DNA from: Symbiodinium kawagutii
Lineage: Eukaryota; Sar; Dinophyceae; Suessiales; Symbiodiniaceae
Assembly: GCA_009767595.1 (NCBI GenBank)
Contig: VSDK01015343.1
Coordinates: 437,660-501,659, forward strand
DNA: 64,000 nucleotides
Direction: 5' to 3'
Position 1 is the stretch's first letter. Each line of letters begins with the position of its first letter. Under the pieces are notes generated by a model. That model was given only the letters and a program-made list of their open reading frames with translations, was not told the DNA's origin and did no database searches. Below, one piece after another: positions 46,078-57,698 of the stretch. Both the position numbers and the translations under genes were made by a program.

Positions 46078-46210
46078 ATCAATTTCAGGGCTACGGCCGG
46101 TCGCCTCGGGAATGCCCAAAGCTTTGAGCATTTCTATGCTCGATGCTGTAGTTGCCAAGATTTTCCTGAGCTGCGGATCGATGGATCTCCCGAAGCACCC
46201 AAGCACCCGG
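46078..46210 (-). CDS. Gene B exon next to the retrotransposon (LRK...GIPE exon)
   Basis: A 133-nt exon with acceptor TATCTTCTGTAG and donor GTGGTC, starting one base into a codon and ending in phase 0. It encodes RVLGCFGRSIDPQLRKILAT, TASSIEMLKALGIPEATGR and SPEID. It is homologous to gene A's 9726-9862 exon (LRK-L/I, KA-M/L-G-V/I-PE). Its leading base completes the codon left open by 46315-46425. The retrotransposon's right flank starts about 105 bp beyond the donor. Function unknown. Confidence 0.6.
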
Positions 46211-46314
46211 CTACAGAAGATACGCCGGCGCATGCTGGCATGATCGTTTTGAATGTGTGCCCATCTCATGAGATGGGGATATCCTGGCATATGCCACCCA
46301 GTCCACTATGGCAC

Positions 46315-46425
46315 TGTGCCCGACTCATCGCAACTTTGCCGGTGCCCGCTTGCAAAGCCGCAGAGTCATTGGAGACAATGGCAACAGCATACTGGAGCAA
46401 GCCATGTTTGGCTTCTTTAAACTCC
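46315..46425 (-). CDS. Gene B exon (helical, KHGLLQYA)
   Basis: A 111-nt exon after acceptor ACAATCTTGCAG. One leading base completes an Arg codon from 47457-47522; it then reads EFKEAKHGLLQYAVAIVSND and SAALQAGTGKVAMSRA and leaves two bases for the next exon. The donor (GTGCCA) was chosen because it keeps phase with 46078-46210; GTTGCG at 46334 is an alternative. The sequence looks amphipathic and helical. The gene A counterpart was not found. Confidence 0.5.
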
Positions 46426-46599
46426 CTGCAAGATTGTGAAACTCACCCATGTGGATAAACAAGAGCCTGCATGCCACACATAGCAGAATGATCCCGTATT
46501 CGCAAGTGTTGGGATAATTTGTACTCATCAAATATCACAAATACAAGGCACCTCGCACACGAAGTAGCAAACGCAAAGTCAGGCACGTCCCAGCAGTGA

Positions 46600-47340
46600 T
46601 TCTCGATGCCATCAACATGATCAAAATCCATGGTGCGGTCCCTGCCCCCTCAAAATCCAGGGTAGTAGGAAAAACAAACAAGTTGACATGCACACAACAA
46701 CAACTTCAATGACATCAACAACTAAAGCAAGAACGAAGGACATGGCAGGGAAGGGACCGGAACGGCAGCAGCAGCAACGCGAACAGCCACCACAATATTG
46801 ACTTGTCAAGTGCAATGAAGGGAAAAACGACTGCACTTACAACATGAGAAACAAAAACTAACAAACACATTCAAAAACACCAAAAAGCAAAAAACAGAAA
46901 ACATCCAGCAACGAACAAAACTGCAAACAGCAAACACTTTTCAAGTACATGTTCAGAAATTAGAATCAATCATGACCACGACTACCACCACAACCAACTG
47001 CAAAAAATGAGCAGAAAAAAGACAGGCAACAATGGCACAAGAACTATACACATCTCTAACGAAGCTAACAAGAAGAAGAACAACTAACCGACAACCAGAA
47101 GCAACAACAAGTGATAACCGAAAGCAACAACGACAACAACGACAACGAGATTGTGAACAGCAAAACAGATGACGAGAACAGCCACTACAACCACATCCAT
47201 ATCGGGAATGCACAGGCTGGTAACATCGCCACGACAAAAACCAACAGAAACAACAAACATCCAGCAACAAGGCAAACAGCGGCAAGATCACAAACCTAAA
47301 GAAGAGGAAGTGAACCAACTCTGAACCAACAAGCAAAAAG
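46600..47340 (+). other. A/C-rich low-complexity intron
   Basis: Dominated by AACAACAA/ACAAC runs interspersed with GCAGCA. Minus-strand long frames of Val/Cys/Leu across it come from the repeat, not from a gene. Confidence 0.7.
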
Positions 47341-47456
47341 TAAAACATTGTGAAAATTAAGAACTGACAAGCAACAAAGAGCAACAAACAACGTCAAAGA
47401 ACTCGATCAGTTTATGACTGATGCCAAGCATCGAGGAACCGTTGAGCATCTCAGAC

Positions 47457-47522
47457 CTGAAGTGGTTGGTTGCAACCCAGGCGGGTGCCAGAAAGTCCAG
47501 CAGGGCATGCTGGTATTGCATC
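47457..47522 (-). CDS. Gene B exon with the YQH-LLDFL motif
   Basis: A 66-nt exon with acceptor GCGGAGCTCAG and donor GTCTGA. Entering with one base, it reads MQYQHALLDFLAPAWVATNH and F, and leaves AG for the next exon, so the joins to 49035-49130 (Trp) and 46315-46425 (Arg) both work. It matches gene A's 11065-11138 exon in motif and start border. About 1.5 kb of intron separates it from the upstream exon. Confidence 0.6.
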
Positions 47523-49034
47523 CTGAGCTCCGCCGGTAGTCGGCGATGGCCAAGCATGGCAGGCTTATCCTGTTGTTTTTGGAACGTGGTGTGGTCAGTG
47601 TGGTCCATTCATGTCCATTCAGTAGCTACCATGTAGCGCCATGTAAGCGACCCCACGCAGCAATCCAAATCAGCCTAGGCAAATACACCAGCAGCGAGAG
47701 CAATTGGCTTCTCCTCCCTGCACTGCCTTGAGAATCGTAGTGGTGAATTCGATGCGAATTCAATAGGGTAAGCATGCGCGAAGCACAGCCAAGCCCTGTG
47801 CCGCTTTTTGAAAGTGTTCAAAGCAGTCATGTATGGCTGCAAGGTTGTCAATCTTGCGCTGGATCACTCAATTTCCCTGGGCAATCAGTGCAGCGTTGCT
47901 AACAGCCTAAGGTGGATGTCCTTGAAACTAGCTCTTTGGACAAAGCATCTCAAATTTCCATGATTTATTTACAGACCACCTCTGGTACGGGTGCTGCTGC
48001 TGCTGCTGTTGCTGCTATCATTTGATGTCCGAACAGTTTGTCGTCCGCGGAAGCCTCTTTACCATACAGAGTGTTCTCCATCGTTGGTTGCACCCTTCAC
48101 AAATACAAACTGGATCAAATTGGCTTCCAAAAGCATGGCCCCTCGAACTAGACTACACTTGCGATAAAACACACTTCGGCATGGAACAGTAGTTAACCCG
48201 TACCATCTTAGTCACACCTGTCCGCTATCAAGGTTGCGATATTTTGAAGCACTCCCTGGCGTGACTAGTCAATGCGACCATCAGGAACTCATGTGTGATC
48301 AAGCATGCACATTCAAAGACCTGTAAATATCCACAACATCGGACAATCCCAAAGTCATGAAAGTTGTGATTTGATCATGTTGGATGAAAAATCCATGAAT
48401 TCTAGAAATTAATCTCTTTTCAGGAGGCATTCACATTATGCCTACATCATCCTAGGAATGCATAGCACCACGGGTCCCACAGAGACAATAACAAACGTCA
48501 AGTGTCGTCGGGAGAGTCCGAAGGCTGGAGACTATGATCCTGCAGCTGCATCAACTGGCTGACTACTCAGGGAGCCACTTGCGGTGGAAGGCATGCAGGT
48601 TGACGATTGACGTCAGTGTAATTCCGGTATCATCAGTTGCTCACTATATTCGCTGATGATGCGGTGAAATCATAGCATGTTCAGGATCCACCGCAGGACA
48701 AAGTTACATATCTGCAAACTATCTCTCGCTATTGATCTGTCAGCACTTGCGTGACCCGTTATGCGTCCGGCACCTTTTCTTGCATGTTGCCTGGCTAGCT
48801 GAATCACCAATCCCAGAAACGATGCCATGGTCACAGTGGTGAGCATGGTCTTCTCATACACTTGTGAAATGAAGAGTGGCCGCCAACTAGCAACTATTGC
48901 TTTCTTTCAAACATTTCGCTTGTTCATGCACTATTGATCTAGCTGTTGATTCTTGCTGTACGTTCATAGCCACCATTGAGCACCACTAACTGCTAACCAC
49001 GTACCAAACTGCGCCAAACAACTGATCATCTAAC

Positions 49035-49130
49035 CACCACTCTTTGATGCCCAGGTGCAGTGCAAAACGGCGCCATGCAAGCACAGCTCCACTGTTGTTT
49101 CTGGTTGGTTGATCCGTAGCGGGCGGCTGC
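49035..49130 (-). CDS. Gene B exon (WRRFALHLGIKEWW)
   Basis: A 96-nt exon after acceptor AAATATTGTAG, donor GTTAGA. One base completes a Pro codon from 49255-49355, then it reads QPPATDQPTRNNSGAVLAWR and RFALHLGIKEW, leaving two bases. With the next exon the junction reads KEWW-RMQYQH. Three consecutive joins in compatible phase make this the best-supported part of gene B. Family unknown. Confidence 0.55.
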
Positions 49131-49254
49131 CTACAATATTTCAGGGCACCATTCCAGCATACATGATACCAGTACGATCTGCCCCTAGGATTCATAGCGG
49201 CATCTTAACTGAATAATATGATCCCAGTACTTCAAGGTAGTATTTTTCTGTGAC

Positions 49255-49355
49255 GGTTCCAGCCCAGGGACAAATCTTCGTCCACGGTGATCGGCACACT
49301 CCCAGCGAAATCTTCGGGCGAACAGCGGTTTCGGGTACCAGGTTTCCCACAGGAC
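49255..49355 (-). CDS. Gene B exon (VLWETWYPKPLFARRF)
   Basis: A 101-nt exon with acceptor CATCGACGCAG and donor GTCACA. It starts in phase 0 and encodes VLWETWYPKPLFARRFRWEC, then ADHRGRRFVPGLE, leaving two bases. Arg- and aromatic-rich. A second open frame (GPVGNLVPETAVRPKISLGV) exists, but only the chosen one keeps phase with 49035-49130 across the 124-nt intron. Confidence 0.5.
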
Positions 49356-50173
49356 CTGCGTCGATGCGCGACACCAAGGCGAGATGGGGAGCCAGGGGGA
49401 CAGCATTCCAAGGATGGATCAACTGAGCCGTGAGTCGCAGCTGTTTTGGCTCATGGCTCAGCTTCGTTCATCACTGAATTCCCAACTGAAACATGCAAAT
49501 TCTTAGATGCCAACTATTCTAGGCCTTTCTAAATGGAATTGCGAGCAAAAACAAGTTGTCAATGTTCACCTTTTACCAAAAGGGTTGGGCTCTGGTTCAG
49601 TTTGTATTGTCCCTGCTATGTTGGCTTCCCCATTTTTCCATACATTTGCGTACTTTCCCACCGAACTGACTGCAGAACTGCTTGACCATTGAGGCAGTAA
49701 CACGGTGGATTACACCTGCAACCCGAGATTGATCTGTCTAATAGATGCGGTCTTAACAATGGACAAATAGTTCACATTTCCTTCAGAACAATCATTCTCA
49801 AACATGTTGAGTTCGCAACCCGAGCTTGAGCTGTTTCATAGACTCGGTGTCCCAAAAAGAAAAAAGATCCTTATAATTTCCTTGAGAACAATCAGTCTTG
49901 AACATGTTGAGAAAGATGGACATGATGGCGCACTTGTGCTGAACAAACCGATGGCGAATTTGGAAATCCTCTTAAGTGACAGAGCCAAGACAACATGCTG
50001 CGTTGAAAACACAATCAAAAGGCCAAGGGCTGCAGTGCTGATGGATGCCTAGCGGGGGATAGTGACAAAAGGAATTCATCAACTACCTGAAGTGTGCACG
50101 ATATGATTCAATCAGTACTACAAAAACAGGGAAAGCACGCAAAGGGTGTTGTCCTATTGAGAATCCTCAAATA

Positions 50174-50264
50174 CTGGTTGGTGGCTTGAACCCCTACAAA
50201 AAGTATGAGTCAACCAACCACTACCACGTAGTGAAAATAAGAAATGTGTGAAACCACCAGCTAG
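50174..50264. mobile_element. Hairpin MITE, family 2
   Basis: CTGGTTGGTGGCTTGAACCCC on the left mirrors GTGAAACCACCAGCTAG on the right. Related to 61766-61867, and to a one-ended copy at 58041 (TGGTTGGTGGTTTCAAGCCC). Confidence 0.55.
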
Positions 50265-51348
50265 AATATTTATCAGCAAAACTGCCGGTTTGAAGCCAGC
50301 TGTTCAGTTCGGTTTCGCCATTTGCTGGTGTTTAACCCACATGTTTCAACCGGGCCAGGCTTGGAAGCGCCCATTGTGCCTTGAAAGATGTAGCTAGGAC
50401 CCGGCAAAGGTTGGTGAAATGTGGTCACATCATCCCAAGGCAGTGGCGATGAACTGGGCAGGTGCTTAGTTGCCTTGCTCATCCAAGCCCTCCGATTATG
50501 CCACTTTAAGCAGCACACGCACATGACCAAGGTCATGTCTCCTAATCCCCATGGTTCGCGGGTCCCCAGTCGCACAGCCTCCATCTGTTTCGGATGTACT
50601 CAAATGCACACGTGCCAAATCATGGGGTTTCCTAGGAATTCAACTGAGGATATGCGTGACAAGTGTCACGCAAGTGTCACTTACCCTGGGTTTTGGGAGC
50701 CATTACTGAACTATACCGAACTGCTCCTTGTTTGAAATGACTTGTTCTAGCTGGTTCACGCTGGTTGGCACGCTACGTAAAACATACATTTTTGTAAAAC
50801 GATTCAAAACAAAAATGTAAATGTAGGTATATATGATTATAGATATTTCTATGCATCTATTTATCTATGACTGCAGTATTCATTAGATGCCCCAAGCTGC
50901 AATTGAAGATGTGATGTAATTGTGTAACCACAGATGTCCGCAAACTCTGCAATATCATCGGTTTTTAGAACCTTTGAATTTACATGTGCAAATCAGGGAG
51001 AAGTTGAAGGATCGACCTACATGACCAGCTGGCTGGCCCAGTCCACTCACTATGTTGGCCCTGAAGAATGACGATGTCAGCCAGTCTTCAGCATTTACGA
51101 TGAACTATTCATCACCGACCACGGGGCAAAACTCCGATCACAGGCGGCCTGAAGACATCTTCGCCGTGCGTGCGGTTGCTCACTCGCATCATGTCCGGCC
51201 ATGGTTGCCTCAGGGCACAAATGGACCGAGCCACTTGGTTATGGACAGGTTCAGGTCCTGATGGATTTTAAATGATTTTAGAGTGTGACGAATGATGAAA
51301 GGAGCTGGGATATGCATGCTTGGCCACACTAGTGACTGCACAGAATAC

Positions 51349-51413
51349 CAAGTCCAGGTGAATATTTGCCGGGGTCGTCCTTGCGCGCACCTTCTCATCA
51401 GCTTCCCGGTTAA
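51349..51413 (-). CDS. Probable gene B exon
   Basis: A 65-nt exon with acceptor AGCTGCCACAG and donor GTATTC. After two leading bases it reads NREADEKVRARTTPANIHLD and L, ending in phase 0 as needed by 49255-49355. The open frame continues upstream (REEHVPMCFGLAATV), so the start may lie farther out. It lies between well-supported B exons on the same strand. Confidence 0.4.
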
Positions 51414-52023
51414 CTGTGGCAGCTAAACCAAAACACATGGGAACATGTTCCTCCCGCGGGCAATTAAAAAACTTCCTCCCCGACTGGAAGGCAAACAATA
51501 AAAACACCAGGCAATGAAAGCACTTCCTCCCCAATCATTAAAAGCCAAAGGAATTTAGGTTGAAAAATGCAGTACCAAAGCACGAGCAACCATCTGCTTT
51601 GGTGTTGTTTCCGCAGCCTTGAACTCCCCAGTTGTTCGGGGATCATCAGCATCAATTTAGCTGGCCAAAGGAGAAGCTAGGGATAGACTCCTGGAAACTA
51701 GATCCTACCAGCTCGGATATAGTTGAATAACACCAGCCTGCTATTCTTGTTGGTTCTCTCATATGATTAACCACCATAATCAGACTGTAATCCCTCACAC
51801 TTGGACAACCAGTTTCCTGTTGGGATACCCTTCCTTCTGCTGGGGTCCATGTTTGTTTTCAAGAGGCTATTCACTGATATCTTTCTCCTAACCAAATCGA
51901 TCAGGTGCCGGCAAGCATCTGGTACCAGGGACAAGTTGCTAATGCCACAGGGTTCCACATTTTGGGTAAGTAAATTCAGAAATTAATCTAAATAAAAACA
52001 ATTAGTGAGATAGATCCATAAAG

Positions 52024-52172
52024 CGATGGATGGATGGATGGATGGATGGATGGATGGATGGATGGACGGATAGATGGATGGAAAGATAAATAGATTGATA
52101 GATAGATTGATAGATAGATGGATAGCTAGATAGATAGATAGATGGATAGATGGATAGCTGAATGGATAGATA

Positions 52173-52230
<58 letters not shown>

Positions 52231-52360
52231 GGATAGATAGATTGATAGAAGGGCAAATAGATAGATGGATAGCTAGATAGATAGATAGATTGATAGATGG
52301 ATAGATGGATGGATGAATAGATAGATTGATAGATGGATAAATAGATAGATCGATCAATAT
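52024..52360 (+). repeat. (GATG)n / (GATA)n tetranucleotide array
   Basis: About 340 bp of GGAT, then GATA repeats with ATTGATAGATGGATAGCTAG interruptions. It lies in a gene B intron, just downstream of the exon at 52428-52502 in the sense of transcription. Confidence 0.95.
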
Positions 52361-52427
52361 ATGAATTCCGAAACAATCCATATGCAAGAAAAACCGACCA
52401 GCTATGCGGGCACATCATGGTCCATAC

Positions 52428-52502
52428 CTGGCAAGAGGCAAATTCACACATCCTCGTTCCAAACTGGCCGCTGCTCCGGTCAGGGCAATGGTCGGATCCT
52501 CA
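52428..52502 (-). CDS. Gene B exon with the LT...LE-GCVN motif
   Basis: A 75-nt exon with acceptor CTCTTCAACAG and consensus donor GTATGG. After one leading base it encodes EDPTIALTGAAASLERGCVN and LPLA, leaving two bases. Gene A's 14459-14543 exon has the same LT, LE, GCVN arrangement. Symmetric exon phase (2-2). Function unknown. Confidence 0.6.
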
Positions 52503-52746
52503 CTGTTGAAGAGGCTTAGCCCATCTGGGCATCCAAAATGCTCGGGGATAGGTCCGTCCCAACCAGCTGGTTGAATGTGCAAGCAAAACCTAAATCAAAC
52601 CATCTGTTCATTGTTGGATGTTGTTGGGATTGCTACAGGTTGATGATCTTGACCTATGCGTCAACGGCACTGGGATTCCGTGGTGTGGTTGTTAAATTTG
52701 GCTGTGCTTCCATCTGTTCATCCCGCCAAGCGGGGGGGTCTGACAC

Positions 52747-52825
52747 CTCTATAGCTATCAGCTCCCCGGGCACCAGGCTTTTCGTTCCAACCCAGCAGCT
52801 TCCATCAGCTGTGGCCACTGACAAT
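52747..52825 (-). CDS. Probable gene B exon
   Basis: Follows TTTTCTGCAAAG and ends before GTGTCA. After one base it encodes LSVATADGSCWVGTKSLVPG and ELIAIE. The frame stays open another 31 codons after the donor (SDPPAWRDEQMEAQPN...), so the exon may be longer. The phases do not connect directly to 53346 or 52428, so at least one border is wrong or an exon is missing. Confidence 0.35.
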
Positions 52826-53191
52826 CTTTGCAGAAAATGGATTTTGATGGATTTTGGTTTACCAAACAGAGTACGTAGTACCGAGTCATCAAAACTGCCG
52901 GCCAGCCTTATCAGTAAAATTTCAATTTGGATGGTGAGTGCATACCGAAAGTTGTGCATGATGAGATCTCTATGTGCATCTGCGTGAACGAAAACATAGA
53001 TGCGTAATAATGAGCAATTACAAAAAATTGTATCAACATATGGATGGGCTCATTGAAAGCGTTGAACATGAAAAATAGTGTTCCAAAGGGACCATACAAA
53101 CGGTCATTCTTGGATATCCTTGGTGGGAAATGAGCCAGCAGCTTTAGTTGCAACGAGAGAGGCATGCTGTGTATGCACCCTCTTGTGAATT

Positions 53192-53293
53192 GGGGGTTTC
53201 TCAAAATAGGGGACCCCCAAATCATCCATTATTAACCAAAATTTATAGTAATAAACCAGCCATTTTTGGGGCTCTCTATTTCGAGAAACCCCC
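53192..53293. mobile_element. Hairpin MITE, family 1, best-preserved copy
   Basis: GGGGGTTTCTCAAAATAGGG, then GACCCCCAAA, mirrors a right end of TTTTGGGG, CTCTCTATTTCGAGAAACCCCC. The interior holds TTATAGTAATAAACCAGCC. It sits about 50 bp inside the intron that follows the exon ending at 53346. Confidence 0.7.
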
Positions 53294-53345
53294 AAGTGCT
53301 GATGAACCGTAGACCCAAGCGTTCCCTTCTGCAAGAATCTGTCAC

Positions 53346-53552
53346 GAAGAAATCGGCAGCTGGTCCACAGGCATATTTGTAGAAGTCCTCCAGTGTGGAT
53401 TCATCTCCTTGGTGATGGACCATTTGATCCCCTGCCCTGGCCTTCAGGCCATACCGTAGGCTCAGTAATATGCCACCACTGTCGGCTTCAAGATCCCTCA
53501 ACAATGTCAGGGGGGAAGAGCTGTGCATGTGGTCAAAGTCAGATTTTGACCC
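53346..53552 (-). CDS. Gene B exon, 69 codons
   Basis: A 207-nt phase 0/0 exon with acceptor ACCATTTTCCAG and donor GTGACA. It reads GSKSDFDHMHSSSPLTLLRD, LEADSGGILLSLRYGLKARA, GDQMVHHQGDESTLEDFYKY and ACGPAADFF. It follows 53926-54126 in matching phase over a 373-nt intron. Clearly coding by composition; I cannot assign a family. A GTCTAC donor 12 codons later, just before the MITE, is an alternative end. Confidence 0.6.
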
Positions 53553-53850
53553 CTGGAAAATGGTAACATCACATGGGGTCAATCTTTTTTGGTTCATGAA
53601 GGGGACGGCAATCTTGACCCATGGCTGTTAAACCAGTTGCGGCCTGTGCTCCATCGCCCATACGAGCTGTGGCAAACCAACAATGAATGAATTCTGTATG
53701 GAATCAAGGACTTGCAGTGTTTCAGGAAAGCTCCGGATCTGCACCCTAACGAAGAAAAGGAATGTATAGGACTGTAATCTGCCATTCAGGTTTCACTGTG
53801 TGGAAACAAAGTAGCGAAGAGAACACTGAAACCCAAAAACACAACAGGTA

Positions 53851-53896
53851 TCTGCGGATAGCCTGCACCCACATCTGCGGAGAGCCCGCACCCACA
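53851..53896 (+). repeat. 23-bp tandem duplication inside a gene B intron
   Basis: TCTGCGGATAGCCTGCACCC and TCTGCGGAGAGCCCGCACCC, each followed by ACA, lie back to back. On the minus strand each copy ends in a CCGCAG acceptor-like sequence. Confidence 0.8.
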
Positions 53897-53925
53897 CCAG
53901 CAAAAAAACAAAAAACGAAGGGCAC

Positions 53926-54126
53926 CAGCAGTGCTGCCAAGACACTGGACACGAGTTCCGGAAACTGCCGCCCCACTTTGCTGCACTTCCGGGCTTCAGG
54001 ACTGGAAGGCGTGGTGACCAACGGTGGGAACTGGCGCAGGACACGCCACTGCAGGGGTTCCAGTGCCAGGTGCTCATCCGTCACGTTGTCTGTGAGGGCC
54101 ATGAGCTCGTGAAGGAAAGATTGTGC
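53926..54126 (-). CDS. Gene B exon with the CSKVGRQFPELVS motif, 67 codons
   Basis: A 201-nt phase 0/0 exon with acceptor GGTGGCTGCAG and donor GTGCCC. It reads AQSFLHELMALTDNVTDEHL, ALEPLQWRVLRQFPPLVTTP, SSPEARKCSKVGRQFPELVS and SVLAALL. Its end is homologous to gene A's 15907-15972 exon. This is the most upstream exon I can attach to gene B. Helical, Leu-rich; no family recognised. Confidence 0.65.
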
Positions 54127-57100
54127 CTGCAGCCACCATCCAAACTTATGGTGAATAAGTAATATGAGTATGATAACGAAGTCATGCTGGTTATTAACTC
54201 CAAACCATGGTTTCACCATCCAAACTTCTTATAGTGTCATATTATGGTGGCTAACCATGGTGAATAAGTAATATGAGTAACGCAGCCATCCGAACTAGTG
54301 GTGGCCAACCATGGTTAACTGATAACTGATTGGAGTAACAAGCTATGGCGCTAATGATGGTTTATAACAAAAAAGCTATAGGTCAATAGGCATGTTTAGT
54401 AAGCAAGAACAGCTGGCTAATGGTTCATAATCGGGGTACACGGTATACTGATCAACAATAATAGGGGAGATGCCAGCAATCCACTTATGCAGGGCATTGT
54501 TTCGATGGCTGCGCATGTTTTGAATCCAACTTGAGTCGCCAACCAATAAACATCAAATCAATCATCAATGACCTTAAGCTTTGCTTGTTGGCTAGGATCC
54601 TGAATCAATTGTCATGCCAAGAGTGTCAGCTGATGGCTCATGATTCATGATGGTTTCTTATTGTTGCTAGGTAGTTTGCCATTATTGAGTGATAGTTAAC
54701 TGTCCGTCGTCAATACGAACCTGGATCATCCTTGCTGTTTTTTTTCCCAGAATTCCGTTGAGACCCAAGCCTCTGCCGCACGGTCGGCTACTCATTGGCT
54801 CATAGATCGTTGCTCCAGTAATCAATGTTAGCCATCCCCACCCCTAGTCCTACTCCCCGTTTCTTCTCTCCTTCCTATGCCAGCCCAACCTGATGATGTT
54901 TGAAACTAAGTGCTCCCAACAGCTATTCCAATTGCTATGTGTAGCTAGTCCACCCCCGACAAACATCTGATGGTTCAATACTGCAACTTTTGTATTTCTC
55001 ACTTTTGCCAGGGTTTTAATTGGTGATGAATCCGGGGTGGCATGAGTGCATGTTATAACTTATTCCACTATAATCATTGATGACTGTCAAGTCAATACAT
55101 CCGGAAGTAACTACCCGAGGATATCGCTCCTGCCATGCCCTTGCTTTGCCCGTGGTACTCCCCCCGTTATTGTGCCTACAAAAGTCAAACAAATTCTCCA
55201 ACGGCCAAATTGGACCAATAAAATGGCCTCATGCTGCACTTACGGATGCATGGTTCGGTTTCGGCACCGATTGGATGAACTTGCTGCCGTACCGCTATTT
55301 CTGTGGCAAAAGTCCCGAGTGAAATGCTGCATTCTGGTGGGTATAAGTGGCATATCTCAAAGCGTAACTAGCAAAATGTTTGTGTAACGTCGAAACCAAC
55401 AACCATAACCAGGGCATAAAATCAACATCACTTAAGCCAGCTGCTTCATTTCATGGAGTAGGGCAGCCTCACGTCGACAACATGGTACGGCTGCCAATTT
55501 GGCATGGGATGATATCCAACAAGGACCGACAATGGATTGTCGGCTTGGTGGTTCTATCCCATCCCAAGATGAGTAAATTCGAAATCATTATCCCCTATTG
55601 TGGTTTACATCCACTAACCAATCAGTCCGCACATCAGGAAGTCTCACTTATTGGTGAATTAGTGGTTCTTACCACCTATGGTCAAACATGTAGCTCTTGC
55701 CAAGAAAAGCTCGCACAACCGATGAGAATATAGTCTTCATCGTGAGACTAATACAATATTCTCTGTTGTTGGTCGGTATCCCTCATCACTTACAGTACAA
55801 TGATGAATCAGCCATTCGCCATCACCAACACTGTTTGATTAGTCTGTAATTCAATGAACTATCAATTGGAATATGAAGTCATCGCCGCCCAGCTTTGGTT
55901 GGTCCATCCCCCATATTTAATTTTTGACCATTGTTAAAACCATGTTTTTTCTCTAAAAAAATCATGGTCGTCTATACCGACCCACCTGGTGATATCCAAG
56001 TGAGTGAACTGGCGGCCGAGGGATGTGGTGTGGCCGCCGCCTGCGGCAAAGGGCTGGTCTTCGTTTGCATGAGCTGTCGGCCCCGGGCACCAAGACCGGC
56101 ACCGGACCTTCGATGCCGAGGCAGCCGAGGCAATCATCATTCAACATCATTCAACGGCAGTGGTATATTAACATATATTATTAACCATAATGATTGAACA
56201 AATAGTGAGTGAATGGTGAAAACTACCTAATATCTCAGCGGTATTATGTGTTTCATTCGTTCATTAGGTAGGTAATAATTGAAAAGCCATAATAACCAAT
56301 GATTGAAAAAACAAACTTATTATGGTTGATTTAGTATTAGCTCAATGAAATGTTTAAATTGCTAATTGATTATGAATAAACAGTAGCAATCATAGTAGCT
56401 AATGATTGCTATCTGATTGCAACGGTGAATGTGCCAATGATTAGGTATCAGTTGATTATCATTATAAGTAGCAACCCATAAAATCATTCACAATAACAAT
56501 GATAAGAACAATACTGTGATAATACTAGTTGACTACTATGTTAAGTAGTAGTTTGCTGTTAGAATTATTGGTTCCTGAACCATTGTGACCATATTTCTAC
56601 TATAATTGTGACAAGAAATAGTTAGTAAAACCGTCAAGCACTTGTTGAATTATGAAGACCATGTAGCCATTGTAATCATTGCTGCTAATATAGTTGAGAA
56701 TAACTATAACCGGAATGTTAGCGGATACCCATGGATTACTAGTTAAATGGATATTAGACGACCACTAGTACTTCAACCATCGTTGCTATTGGAAGAACCA
56801 CTGTAGCACGTGATCACTCATATATGTTGATAATCGGTATACCAACCGAAACATCACCCACCGGTACTTGGCATGATTATCTCCATACAAAGTATTTGCT
56901 CTTGTCAACTTGTATTCATTGTTATTACCTGTTTGTGTTTAACTGCTATTTTTGGTATTGAGCTATCAACTGCTTTTTGGCATGGCAACGCAATACACCC
57001 TTTTTCAAGTACTATCATTCATAAGTGGCTAATCATTCCAGGAAGCGCTGGGGGTTGCTGGTGCGTATTGATCACCATGAATCATTGTATAATCACTATC

Positions 57101-57698
57101 AAACGGCATTAGCCATCATTATTTATCAGAATCTTTACTGGCAAGTGACAATCATAAGCCAGCATCAACTGTGATTGTTGACGAGCATGCACCATCTTTA
57201 AGCATACAAGAAGACTTGCATAAGAACGCGCAAAAGCTGAAACTGGTCTCACGGATAGCCCTCCTCCAAGAAGAAACAGTGTCTGAAAGTCTGAAAACAT
57301 CTGAAAACCACCACCCCAAAAAAGAAACACTTATTCCGAGTAAGTAGCAGCTCCTGAAAATACCGACTTCCGAAGCCGGCCACTCCTACAACTTAAAAAT
57401 GCAACTGTCAACTTACAATGTCCATTTCACAAACCCCTGAATTAAGCAATGGCTGTCACGGCTGAGCCACCCCTACGACAACAGCGGCACAACGGAATCT
57501 CAGAGAATAGCTGGCTGGTGACGATTCGCTGCGCTGGATCATTGAGATTCACGGTCATTGGGCTCTGTTGGTCGCTGGTTGGTCGCCATACCTCACTGTT
57601 TACCATTAACTAAGCCGTGACTTACCATCACGAAGCATTCCAAGCATCATCTTTTCAGCCATTTGGTGAACGGCCACTCATGGGGCCCGCTCCTGGCC

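Noticed and set aside
49441..49460. TTTTGGCTCA as a spliced-leader relict
   Set aside because: Ten bases match the leader, but there is no CCGTAGCC before it and no gene start behind it.
51052..51261. Exon at the GC-rich island
   Set aside because: Three frames on two strands (for example RPPVIGVLPRG on the minus strand) are equally protein-like; no phase could be chosen.
51983..52451. Minus-strand frames of Ser/Ile/Tyr repeats up to 149 residues
   Set aside because: Translations of the GATA/GATG array; the only credible coding part is the short exon at 52428-52502 in another context.
56000..56140. RCC1/HERC-like exon in the GC-rich island
   Set aside because: Fragments such as AAGGGHTTSLG look suggestive, but several frames on both strands are equally open and no borders fit.
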